From positions 3,224,001-3,288,000 of the forward strand of contig NC_067305.1 in NCBI RefSeq assembly GCF_020740795.1: a DNA stretch of 64,000 nt, read 5' to 3'. Below are positions 1 through 12,700 of this stretch, in pieces. Position numbers and translations under genes: made by a program. The notes beneath the pieces are model-generated. The model made no database searches and was not told where the DNA came from. It saw only the letters and a list, made by a program, of their open reading frames with translations. This stretch comes from Apus apus. Its lineage: Eukaryota; Chordata; Aves; Apodiformes; Apodidae. Numbering within the stretch: position 1 is the first letter of the stretch; each line of letters starts with the position of its first letter.

Positions 1-591
1 CTTGCTTGTATATGCACATGCAGAATGGAATTAACATTCAAAGAGAGAGAAACTTTCTTTGGGGGAGAAGAAGGAAGTATTTCCCTCCTTTCCATCCCAC
101 AGTCACAGGTGGAGAGATGACACAGGCAGCAGTGTCTATGCTTTGTTGTTTGGTTTTGTAGCTTGCAGTGTAGCCAACCACCCCTTGCAGTGTGAGGACA
201 GAGGAACAAACCAGGTCAAACCCCCTGATGCTGCAGAGGGACCTGCTGCATCCCCCCTTTCCCTCCATCACAGGAATTTCTGAATTTCTCAGAAACTGCA
301 CTTTAAAACTAGCTACAACCTAGACAGAAATGTACTATTTGGGCTAGAAATCCATATATCCACATGGGAATTAACCCACTTTGTTAATGATCCTGAGCAA
401 ACAGCAACAATTCTTTCCAGTTGGGTCCCCCCTCCCTTTGTTTTTTTCAGTTTTCCCCACATTTTCCATCCAACCCGACTCACTGTGACAAGACAATATC
501 CTCCCTTGGAACTCTATCATTTCTTTTTTCATCCTGCTTTGTTCCCCAAGTGCTTTGCCTACTATTTACCATCACTGCTTTCCAAGGATAC

Positions 592-745
592 ATATAGCCT
601 GAACAGCCTCTATGGCTTGCTCAAAAGTGACAGTGCCAATCCCACGACTTTTGCCATCTTTATCTTCCAGAATGTCTGCCCGAACCACAACACCAGCCAT
701 GCTGAAGACTTCTTTCAGTTTCTTCCAACCAACCTTGTAATCCAG
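592..745 (-). CDS. HNRNPM: HNRNPM coding exon 7 (RRM2)
   Basis: The exon encodes LDYKVGWKKLKEVFSMAG, then the RNP1 region KSRGIGTVTF and ...EAVQAI (residues 223-273 plus one base). The acceptor is TTTCCAG. The donor is T/GTATCC, weaker than usual at positions +3 to +5 but in the expected phase. The next exon (SMFNGQ...) is not in the window. Confidence 0.95.
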
Positions 746-3700
746 CTGGAAAGCAAGTGATATTGGAAGTATGAGAAAGGATTTCCATCAAAAACAGCTC
801 TAGTGTTCTTCTATTTCCTTTCCCACTATCAGCAAGCTTAAGAAAGTCTTTACAGAGAGAGGAGAAAACTGAACTAGCATAAAGAATTATTGCCATGTTC
901 TTGGTTTTGTTAAAAACAAAAATTAACATCCAGGATCCATCTCAATTTACAGCTTCACTCGTATAAAGAAACAAGACTTCTCACAAAATTTTCCTGGAAC
1001 AGAGCTCAAAGTCCAAGGATTTTCTTCTAATTCATTAGATTTAACTCAGTTAAGACAATTGTCAGTTGGAAGGGACCTCTAGAGATCATCTAGTCGAAAT
1101 CAACTCATTTCAATATGACTTGAAAGACTTTTCTTCAAACCCAAGTAAAAGGAGAGCTGGGTATATTAATATATTTGCTGTTCCTGCATCTTGAACAAGA
1201 AAAAATGCATTTCATCATTTCCAAATACAACTGCTGTCTACTAGGCAGCAGCCCAATGCTGACCTTTCCTTTGTAATGCAGAACCATGACCTTCTCTACC
1301 AGATTTTATTAACATTTCCCATGTCTCTTTTGCTGATTTGATTTTATTTTTTTATCCAAAGTCATGTAATTCATGCCACCTCTTAAAAAGCAACCCAGGA
1401 TATCCTGGGTAGATCCTGGGTAGAACCATGAGCACGTACATCATAAAAACAAAATTGGTTCCAAAACAAGTCTTTTTCCTTTCAGATATTCTGGTCTCAG
1501 ATTCCACAGCACTTACATTTGCCACAAAGACAGTGCTTCCCAGTCTCCCTGCCTGTAAGGCATGGATGATCTCGTTGGGGATGTTGGGATTGTTGAGGAT
1601 ACTGGGTGGGATGTTGATCATGCCAGGACCACCCGGGCCAGGACCAATCCCCATCCCACCAGCTGCTGCCATGACCTTCTGCATTGCTCTCCTGGCGTGT
1701 TCCCCATCAGGATCCTGTAACAACAGACACCACATCCTGCCTTCCCTCTGCATCCCACTGGGATTTAGGGGCATGGCAGTCAGGAGAAGTAGGGATTTCC
1801 CTTCATACAGGGCGAGCTGCTCCCTAGAGATCTCCATCCCATCACCACCCAATAATTTAATCTCTTTTAACCAATATGGCACCACCCTTCAGCCACCATT
1901 CCTATTCATGCATCTCCCTTGACTCTCCAAGTGTTTATTATTCAACACCAACAAACCTCCAAATTTCACCTGTTCTGAAGATTGACAAACCCAGCGTGGC
2001 ACTGGGGAGGTTTTGGAAGACAAATGCCAACTCTTGGCAGCTTCAAAACAATGCAACAAACTCATTTACAAGACACAGTGGGTAAAACTCCAAAAAGATT
2101 GACTTGGGCCCTTCCCCCCCACCACCACTCTGGCTTTTCTAACACCAAAAAACCTTTCAATGCACCCCCCCTATTCCTACATCATTCACAATTTTAGGAC
2201 ATGCTGGAGAACATGGATAATTGGATGAAGAATTCAAGGAAGGATATGAGATTAATAATTGTCACTTTCTACTGAAAGTGAACTAAGCACCTTCACCAGG
2301 TGAACTGAATTATTTAGGTTGGAAGCATCACACTATTATTGAGCAAAATGCACCAGCACTGCAAGACTGCTGAAGAAAGCAAAGTGTCCAATGGAATTCA
2401 TGAGTCAGAAATACAGATGCTTTAAAATAAAAGTTATTTGAGGTAATTTGAGTCTTGGTCTGAATTTTAAGACTAAACAATAGCACGTTTTGAGGACAGG
2501 AGGCAGGATAGCTTTCATATTATTTCAGCTACAGAAAATGACAGCAGTCTGAGGTGGAGAACACATTAAAGTGAATACAAGTCACTTTTCAATGTAAATT
2601 TCTCATTCCACTGGTAAAATAAGGTATTACTTAAAACCAGATTAGCTCCAACAGAAAGCTAAGAGTGGTTGTCAAACAAACTCAGGTCTTGTCATCAGGC
2701 AAAGAGCTTTCTCTATTCTGCTCTCAATTTTTATTATGTCACTGGAAGGCCTCGCTCAGCAGTGAGGCAGCCAACAGGAGAGGTATGGCCTGAGAGCTGG
2801 GAAACCTGATGCTAATGGCCACCCACAGTAATTAATTCCACACAGACTGCAGCACTTGGCTGGGATGAGTGTTGCTGAAGTCCCTAAAACCGGTAAAAAA
2901 GGTTCTTCACAAAATCATGGAATGGTTTGGGTTGGAAAGGACTTTTAAAGATCACCTAGATCCAACCCCCTGCGTGGGCAGGGACATTTCCCAGTAGATC
3001 AGTCACTGCCTGATGACTTCCAGGTTCAACTATGTTGTTCTAACCTTCCATGTCACCTCTTCCCTCCTTCACAGGGCAGCAAGAGGTCAACAGTGGCAGA
3101 AGACAGCTCGTGCCCAGAAGCAGGCTGCTCCAGAATTCCTTACTCACAAAACCTGCATGATCTGACAAATGCTGCCACTTCTGCCCCCATCCTTCCTCCC
3201 AGAACCACAGCAAGGGGCAGGGTGCTGAGGGCCGACCTTCTGCACACATTCTATGCTCATGCAGACATCTCTCATCACCCACCATGAAGTGGGCAGGGCA
3301 CCACAGAACACGAAGCCTGCTTAGCCAAGAGCACAGCTCACACACCCTAAGGCCAAGAGTCAATGCTAACACTGAATTAAGTCCCTTTTCATTTTTGTTT
3401 AATTGAACTTTCAATGCAGCTACAGGTTCCAAATTGTTGGAATAAAACTTTAAACTTGTCAGTGGTTAAGAATTAACTCATGGTACAGTTGGGCATGTTG
3501 ACTGGTTGACAATAGCAAAGCCATTAAACTGGAATTAAGTCTTTTGAGGTATTACAGAAAGCAGCTTATTCTACAGAGTTGTTTGTAGAACACATTCTTT
3601 AAGATCCAGAATTGAAAATGAAGGCAGTCAAAAACAAAGAGTTCTGATGCAGGTTTCTTCAAATAACAGACCTCCAGTTAAAGCCAAAGTCTTGCTTTAA

Positions 3701-6700
3701 GTCCTGCATTGCTCCCATCAGCATCTATTCTTTAAATCAAGTTTAGTCTTGATAATCATGTTCAAACTCAAGCTCAGCAGCACATGCTGATGGTTTAAAA
3801 AGTTGTCTTATGTTTTTAAATCCTATTTGGCACATCCTGCCCTTTGTCAGTGATTGTTATCTGCAAATAAATCAGCCATAAATCTTGACTAAGAGCTACC
3901 CCTTCACCTTCAAATTCAACATACTGAAAGAACAGATGCACGTCTTACTTCTTTCACTTTCAATGGTCTTCCACCAAGACTATGCTTGTTCAAAACCTCT
4001 GCAGCCTTTTTCATGCTTTCTTCCATCTTGAATTCAACAACACTGTGGGGATACAAGACAGCTAAGAACATTGCTGATTTTTTTTAGAAGAGTTTCCTCA
4101 TTTCTTGCTAGAAATTCAGAAGTGAACTTACGCGCATCCCTGACGAGATGATTTCACAGGCGAGTAACAGGGAGGAGAGGAGGGAAGAAAGAAGAAATCA
4201 AGTAAGTAAAAGCACAAAACACACAAAACCACTTCTTTTTATCAAGTCAAATCACATTAGTTAGCCCTAATAGTGAAAAATCAATGCAATCTTACCCAAT
4301 AAAGCCTTCAATACTTGAGCTCCATTATATATAATCTCTTAGGGGATAACAGGATTAAACTGTAGCTTCTCAAGTGGGAACAAACAGAACTAAGTCCGGA
4401 TTCTCCAAGAAAAGTACCACACGCTTCATGTGACCTGCTCTTCCCTGTCATACAGCAAAGCCCTGGCCATGTTCTCTCACCCTCAATCCGTATCCTTCAG
4501 TGAAGTGTGCCCTGCTCTTTTCTCCTTGTAAGATCCCGTGGCTGGACTAAAGGACTTAAGTACCTCTGAAGGCAATATACGTTTACATTGAGGACTTGAA
4601 TTCTGTTTACTGGCCCAGGAATCAGAGTTTACAGAACCTGCTTTTACACACTGGCCTTACAAATTCAGCAAACCACTACAGTGACGTTTTCCAAAACACA
4701 AGTATTGCTTTAATATTCCGTACCACCCTACATACTGCTGGGGTCCTGGGGTCATCCAAACAGCCAACACCAACGGAACACAGTGGAAGACCACCCTAAC
4801 CCTGCCTACAAGACCCCATCCCACCTCCTCCCCTCCCCAAAAGAACCTGTTATAGCCACTAAACATACACACTCTCTACCTTCCTGACTTCGTTTCGTTC
4901 CACGCCACCATACAGTTACATTTGTCATGTAGAAAATCCACAGAAGAAATCTCTCAAACACTTACCCTTGACTTTCCTTCAGCGTCCATTAAGAGCTCCA
5001 CGTATGTTACCTCACCAACTACAAATCAGATTCCAGACGACACATATACCAAGGGAGAAAAGCCAAGAAAACAATGGGAATTTAGAACAATCAACAACCG
5101 TGTATGGAGCCTCTGCCTTATAAGAAAGCCCAGAAACACTCCATGTTCTCTAGACCACAAAACTGGACAATTACAGGTATGCAGTAAAGTTTTAAAACAG
5201 GTCAACATGTTCTTGATTTTCCTCCACTTCAACAGCCAGCTGTTTCCACAATAATGGCTTCCTTGATCTTTAGGACCCACTCATTACTTGAGGCAATCCA
5301 AATCCATGGGGAAGTCTGCAAGAATAAGTTTCCTTCACTTGACAGAGCAGGCAATCTTGTCTCCAGAGTCCAGAACTTGAAGAGTTACTTGCTTTTCTCT
5401 GGATTTAAAGACAAGCTTCCAAAAAGGGAGTCAGACTGAACCAAGAGATCACAACTTATTTCAGCAGTTGTTTGGCCTTTTCTTAAGCCACAATAAAGTC
5501 CTTTCTTTTAGCTTCAAGAAGTGGTATTAAACAGTCTGCCATCTTTGCTCTCAAGACAAAACTGTCTCCAGCAACTGGCAAAAGGCTCTGGAAAACCACA
5601 TCTGCACCTTTCCTCACAAGATTAGGATTGCCTCTGGATGACCCTAAGACCGTATCATGTACTTCCAGAATCCAAAGACTATGGCTGCTGCCTTTGAAGT
5701 GACTGGCACACAGAAGAATCTTGGAAGAAAACAGGGGTTTTTAACATTTTCTTTCTGGTTTTAGAAGTCTTAATTTTAAGTTGACAGGAGGACTTCAAGT
5801 TGCATTACCTGAAAGGTGGAAAGCAGTCTTTGTGGGAGACCACAACCCACTCTGAATACTGATGGTATCCTTGGAGCAAGAAACTGGACTTTCATGCTCT
5901 AGAGTCCAGCTCCTAGCAAGGGACAGGAGAGGATGAGGTGTTCATCCTGGCCTCCCAGAGGACCAGTGGTTGACAGGACACCTAGTGGCATTATGCAAAA
6001 CCAACATCCTGAAAGGTCCCTCTCAAAGCTCAAAGAGAAGGAATGCTCAATGAATGAAATCCCTGCATTTTTAATTTAGCAACATGAGCATTCCAGCCAA
6101 AGAACAGTTAGCTGGGCAGAAGAGAATCTCTGATCCAGTCATGTGTTTCTAAGGATTGTGTTTGAGACTGGTAGAGTCTAACAAGCAAGTCCCTTTGAAA
6201 GGGACAGGGCAGATCGAGTGTTCCAAGCCAGAGCTTTGTGTCCAAACAATACTTATTGAAATAAAGCCTACCAAAATTAATTCCATCCTATCAGCTGAAC
6301 AGTAGGAGATCATGTAGTTGTTTCCACAGTGAGAGGGACTGCACTGTAAGCAGCTCCTGGGCTAGTCCTTGGTGGTACATGGTGGCCATACACCGAGTCC
6401 AAGCCCTTCTGAAGCCAACCAGCTCAACAGCAGCAGCCAGAGTCCAACCAAACTTGGATCAAAAATGAAAATGGGATTCAACAATTTCTGTAGGAAGACA
6501 CCAAACTCCTAGATTACCTACAGGACAAAACCACTTGGTTTCACAGAGTCACAGGTTACAAGGCTGTGACTTTGCTCCTACTAACACTACTGAGCCCTGG
6601 ATGAAGGACTCTCCTCTCGCAACAACTAGAGCCACACAAACACTTCCAAAGAAGTTTGCCAAGCTTGAACCTAATTTATTAAATATGATTTAACACTCTT

Positions 6701-9700
6701 TTGACAAATCTGACCTCTGAACAAAGCTTTATAGACAACTGTAATTAAAACTAAATATACATCTAGAAGTAGGTTTTTTCCTTCAAAGGGCATCCCAACT
6801 TCCTGAAGAGCCAAATTTAAAAAATCAGGGGGGGAATGACACAAATTGTGGGACAGCTTGGTATCTCAGACACCAAGCCCACAGGAGAGAACTGCAACAA
6901 AAATGCAGTTTTTCACTGGAAAACCATGTAAAACGATTCATTGTGACACTTTCCAGGAGATTATCATTCAAGGCTGGAAAAGGAAACTTTAAGGACCTAA
7001 GTCGAGTCACATTTTATTTGGCTTTTTTTTTTTTTTTTTTTCTAGATCCCAAACCACTATATATCAGAAGATCAGGCACTGGGGATAAAGCAGAACAGCA
7101 GGCAAGGGCAGCACTGTAGTCACAGGCTAAACCTCCTTCAGGGAGCAAAAGAAATGCCCAGGGAGCCAGGCAGATCATCTTCCTGCTACAGAACAGCTGG
7201 CTGGTATCAAGAAACAGATCCTATATCCACAAATGGAAGTTTATTACCAGACCAGCCTCCAAAGGGAGATAAAACTTGCAGAAAAATCCTAGCTCTAAGT
7301 CAAAGCAAGTATAATTAAGGAACATGTTCCCCCTGGCATCTTTAAGGCTAAAGAGCAGGCTGATTTATTCTTTAAAACTTCACACTTGAGAAAGTTCAGA
7401 AATGTGATGCTTCTTAAAACCAAGAGATTAAAGCAGAAATCACTGCAATAACTAGAAGTACAAAGGGATTTCCAGTGTTACTTATTGTTACAGCCATTGG
7501 GTTTTTACTCCTCAAACTGTAGTTTCACTTCCCAAATAAGTTTATCTGCATGGAAAATTAAGATGTCCAAGCCAGACTGGTCTGTCAGCATTCACATACT
7601 CTCCAAACACTGCCCAGGAATCCCAGGTAAGTATATCCACGTGGTGACTTGAGGGACAGCTCAGATTCACTTAGCCCCAGAGACAGATCTGGGAAATAAC
7701 CAGGATAACAAGCTCAGACACAGATGTCAACTTTGAACATTGTTAAGTTGGGCAATATGATTTTAACAGTTAGTGACAGACCAAGAAGCTCTGAAAGGCA
7801 TGAATGCTGCAGAGAGGCAAGTCTTGACATGAGAAGCACAGACACTGAAAAAGGGGGAAAATCCCTTATGCCAACAACTTTTTATGGCCTAGAGGGTCAA
7901 AAGTAAATATTAAATAGAGAAAGAAGCCTTCCAAGACATCAACAGAACTGTAGGGATGTCCCTTCATCTTCTGAAGTGAAGAACTACAAGCAATGGGACT
8001 GGTTCAAGAGAAATCTGCCATCAGAAGCCTAATCCTTTCAATATGAGAGAATTCAGTCCCAGCTTCTCCTTCAGGGACAGTGTTTGAAGCTCTTGACAGG
8101 CAACTTCTAACAAGCCACATGGGGGTCTTGGGAGAGAGAAAAGAAACACACTCTGTAGATGCCTAAAGCTTTAGTTAAAACAGAAGAAAAACATTCTTCC
8201 CAAAGCAGAAACAGAGAAGAGTTTGCAAGCTATTCTTCTACAGCAAGGAAAAAAGGAAATCTCACTTTTGCATGAGGGAACCCAGAAAAAAAGCCTGGGT
8301 CATTTTGGCTCTCTAACAGCCCAGGCAGGAAAGATGAAGAAGTTTGTATCCACTGATCAAGGCCAATGTCTCCTTGAAAAGATGGTGAAGGCCAAGGAAA
8401 ATAGAGCAATTCCCTAGCTGAAAAGTATGGGGAAACAAGGCAGATGGGGAACAACACTTCCACACTGCTTATTCCTCTTGTTCTCTTTAAAATCTAAGAA
8501 CACCAGCCTGCAAGCATAGTGTGACAGGATCCTGGGCACTGAAACCCACGGGACTCTCCAGTAACAGCTCTCCTCAAGGCACTGGAGTGACAGCTGTTGG
8601 TACCAAAGTAACTAAAGTGCTCAATTAACATTTGGGATTGAGTACCACAGCAAGAGGACATCAGTTACATGTTTAGGAGGCCACAAAGGTTCCAAACATT
8701 TCCGGAGATGGAGCAAGAAGGCAGCACATGAAGTTTAGCAGCTGCTCTTTGTCACAGAAGGGTGAAAATGGGGAAGGTTTGTTGCTTCTGTCCCTCAGAT
8801 CTGTCCACACCCTGGCTGTGGTGTGAAGAGGCAGGAATGCCTGTTCCCTCCCATAGTTCTGCCTGCCCAAAGGTGGCTGCAGCCCTGAAGATACAGTCCC
8901 TGGGGTGTCCTGGAATCCTTGAATGTGACACAAGCATGGCCTTGACCGCCAGTGCTGCCAGCTCTGCAGCAGAGCACAACAGAATGACTGCCTTCATTTA
9001 CAGCTAATCCTTCTCCATGCACTCTATGCCATCTTGCTACTCTGGTCAGGAAAAAGGCTTAAAAATCTCAAATTCTCTATTTCCTAAAGGAATCCGTAAG
9101 TATCTCCAACTCAAACACAAGCTCTCTGTTACCATATGGGACCACCTCACTAATGCCAGCTGCCAGGAAGAGTTACCACTTTTGTCCCTGAGACAGAGCC
9201 ATTTGCTGGGGGGACAGATGAAGACATTCAATCACGCTTACTTTTAGACTGCACTTCCATGCTGCAGAACTGCTGCCTCCTTCTTCTCCTGAAGCCACTC
9301 ACCAATTGCCAGTGACCAATGTCAGTTTAGGAGAACCTTGTGTTTGTCAGCCAATACAAGGGAGTTCCAAACAAGAACATTTTTGCATCTCATTAATAAG
9401 TGTGTCATACTGCATACCTGTAATTGAGTTTCACCAACACATACACTGAAATGACTGAACTCATTGCTCTTGAGAGAGATGTCACCTTTAGAAGACTTGT
9501 ACGCGTCTGAGAAAAACCAGGTTGCAGAAATATGAGCAGACCTCACAGCTCACGTTTCCTAAACCATACTTACTGACACCAACCAGCTGATGGAGGGGAA
9601 CTCCTCCCACGGCCAGCAACCTGCCATGCCAGAGCTGCTACCAGCTTCAGTCTTCACGAATGCCCAGTCACGGAGCAGTCATGAAACACCTATGGTTACC

Positions 9701-12700
9701 CTTTGGGTACAGATCTCCCCAAACCCTGACCTTTTGGCCTGTAATTCTTACACTTACAAACCAGGAATTCTAACTTTTAGGTTTGTCCACGGTCACATTT
9801 CTGGTTCTTGGAACTACTATGCCTTGTATCAAGAAGTCCCGATTGAGCAAGTTCAAGCACAGCACGAGAGCACCAATTTGGTAGAAGTCAAGTGACTAAT
9901 TAGAACGAATCTCAACTACACGGCAAATCTAAACTGTTGTATTTGAACAAGCAGTCCCAAAAACCACGAAAAATGCTGCTCCAGGTTTAGCATAACAAGC
10001 CCTGCAGACAGAATGAAGAGGTTTCAACGTTCCCCTAGGAGTATCTGCTGGAATGAGTAGCTGAACAGCAAGGCAGGAAACAATCTCACACCGGACTTTT
10101 CCATCCACGTGAACTGGAGAGAAACCACAAGACACTTGGAACGGAATTCAACATAGTACTTAAAATTAGACATCTACACATACAGGTGCTCCTGTTCCCC
10201 AAGGGGTCTGTGCAGCAAAGGGAGAGCATGACTTAAGGCAAGGGACCGTTCAGAATTAGGGCCTGTTAAAGCAGTCTTGAATTCTTCACATTACAGCAAA
10301 CCATTGCTGAATCTCGACGTTTCACAGCCTCTAATTAGGGAAGTTTCCCAAGGCTCACAGTCCTGAAGTTCGTTACGCAAACTCGGCTCCATTCTGCCTC
10401 CAAAGACAAACATTTTCCAACCCTTTGGAAATGTGCTTTCCCATTCATTAGGCCACACCTCGTGAACACATTAAACTATCATCCCTCACCTAGTTCAAAC
10501 ACAAGGAAACACTGATCACTATTTTGCAAGACGTTTAGGACTGATGCTATGTATTTTAGAAGTGACCCACAAGAGGAAGGGGATCTATTTGTTACCCTGA
10601 ACTCATTTTGAGACTTTTTAATGATGGAGAAGCCAAGTATTTTCTTGCCACTCTGCTGCATTCCCAAGGTGACTTAAAAATAAGTAGAGTTGGCCATCAG
10701 CTTAAAGAAATAAAACTACATTTAGATTTGTCACCACCTGAGTATAAGCAGTCAGCTCAACTTCAAGAGATGAAGATGCTAAGGTCAACCAAGGCAGATC
10801 CCATTCACATGGGACAGTTAAACAGGAGTGGGGAAGGGGAAACACCAGGAACAGGATATCCAAAACCCGAACAAAGCACAAACCTGATTGTTCTTTTTTG
10901 CAGGTCACCTTTAAAAACATGTTACTGCTATCAAATGGCAGCAGAGATCTTTACCTAAGCACAAATCACTGCCAAGTGTGGGGACACAGCTAGATATACA
11001 CACACCAGATCAGCAGTACATAACTACCTTTACTACCCCAAAGACAAAATGCTTCAGAAAGTTTTGTTCAATGTCGAGGCTAAAATCCAATTAAAGCCTC
11101 ATTTTCCACCCCTCCCAAGAAAAAGACTCTTAAATCTCCAATGAAGCACTATTAGCTGTATGCTAACATGCCTGCAAAGGAACAATCCACCTGAAAGGCT
11201 GCCAGGGAGCAGATGTTGTGGAACCCCCAAAAGGGTTTCAGGCAGACCTTGTCCAAAACTCATCTCGCTACGTCCACACACGACTTCAACTCTTTACAAG
11301 TTCACAAAAAAAAGTCAGCCACGAGTAAGATGACAGACATCACTTGGCCACCTGAGTTGTACATTACCTTTCTCTTTGACCAGGTCTTTCAGAGACTGCC
11401 ACTTGACGTCAAAGGGAATATTTGTAATAAAAGCTCGGTATCTCTTAGCAGGGTTAGCATACGGCTCAAAGCGATTTCCTCCTCTTTTGACACTTTTCTC
11501 TTTTCTTTTTTCATTTTGGCTTGGTCGTTCACTTTCACTGCAAGCAAAGAAAGATAATCACACACATTAACTACTCTGGCATTTGATCAACGACATACCA
11601 CCTCTTGGAACTTGTTCTGTTCTAAAAACTAGGTTGAAACTAACACAGTTACCTCCCTTCACCTTATTTGCAAAACCAAAACTCTGCACACAGGGTCAGT
11701 TGCAAAGATTTCCTAACAGCAGACAACTTAGAATCATGGAATGGTTTGGGTTGGAAGGGAACTCCAAGATCATCCAGTTCCAAAACCCCTGCATGGGCAG
11801 GGACACCTCCCACCAGCCCAGGTTGCTCCAAGCCCCATCCAACCTGCCCTTCAACACTGCCAGGGATGGGGCAGCCACAGCTTCCCTGGGCAACCTGGGC
11901 CAGGCTCTCACCACCCTCACACTCCAGAATTCCCTCCTCATGTCTCACCTCAATCTCCCTCTTCCAGTTTCCATCCATCCCCCCTTGTCCTCTCCTTCCC
12001 TACCCTTGTCCCAAGCCCCTCCCCAGCTTTCCTGGAGCCCCTTCAGGCACTGGAAGGTGCTCTAAGGTCTCCCTGGAGCCTTCTCTTCTCCAGGCTGAAC
12101 ACCCCAATTCTCCCAGCCTGGCTCCAGAGCAGAGCTGCTCCAGCCCTCTTACAACACAAAGACCCACTATTTTCTCCCACATCCATCCACTGCAACCAAT
12201 TTTTTTATTTCATAATAATTTCAAGTTGACCAAGCCTTGCTTTGTCTCCTCACAATGCTCCAGATCAATGTCCCTCTATTTATTTTCTCCTTAGCACACT
12301 ATTCCACTTCAACATCATTAAGTCAAATAATACACTGACCCACCACATTTATAGTCTTGCACTAGAAGAATTTTAACAGCAAAATCCTGAACCTCACTAA
12401 ATGCTCAGGTCACTGGCTCTTACCTAACATCACTTTCCTTTCTCCTCCAATTAATATTTGGATGACAAATTCAAAACCTCTGTGCATGCCAACAAATGTA
12501 TTGAATATTTATTTTAACTGTTTCAGTAAATCAACTCAAACAGGTCAACATTTTAAAAACTAGAAATGAAGACTATTTCTAAATCAACCTGATCCTAACA
12601 GGACACAAACACCACCAAATAACAGCATTTAAAACAGGAGAATACTTGAGCCTCAGCCTGACACAATTTCCCTAACTAAGCCAATTAATCTCCCTGTTTT

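Larger units (their letters stand above)
746..3948 (-). other. HNRNPM introns 5 and 6
   Basis: Intronic DNA flanks exon 6. It is mostly unique and AT-rich, with two CR1 scraps (1058-1105 and 2912-2994). I see no other exon, RNA gene or long repeat in it. Confidence 0.8.

Noticed and set aside
7023-7043. Poly(T) run as the tail of a processed pseudogene
   Set aside because: No cDNA-like sequence, poly(A) signal or target duplication was seen next to it.
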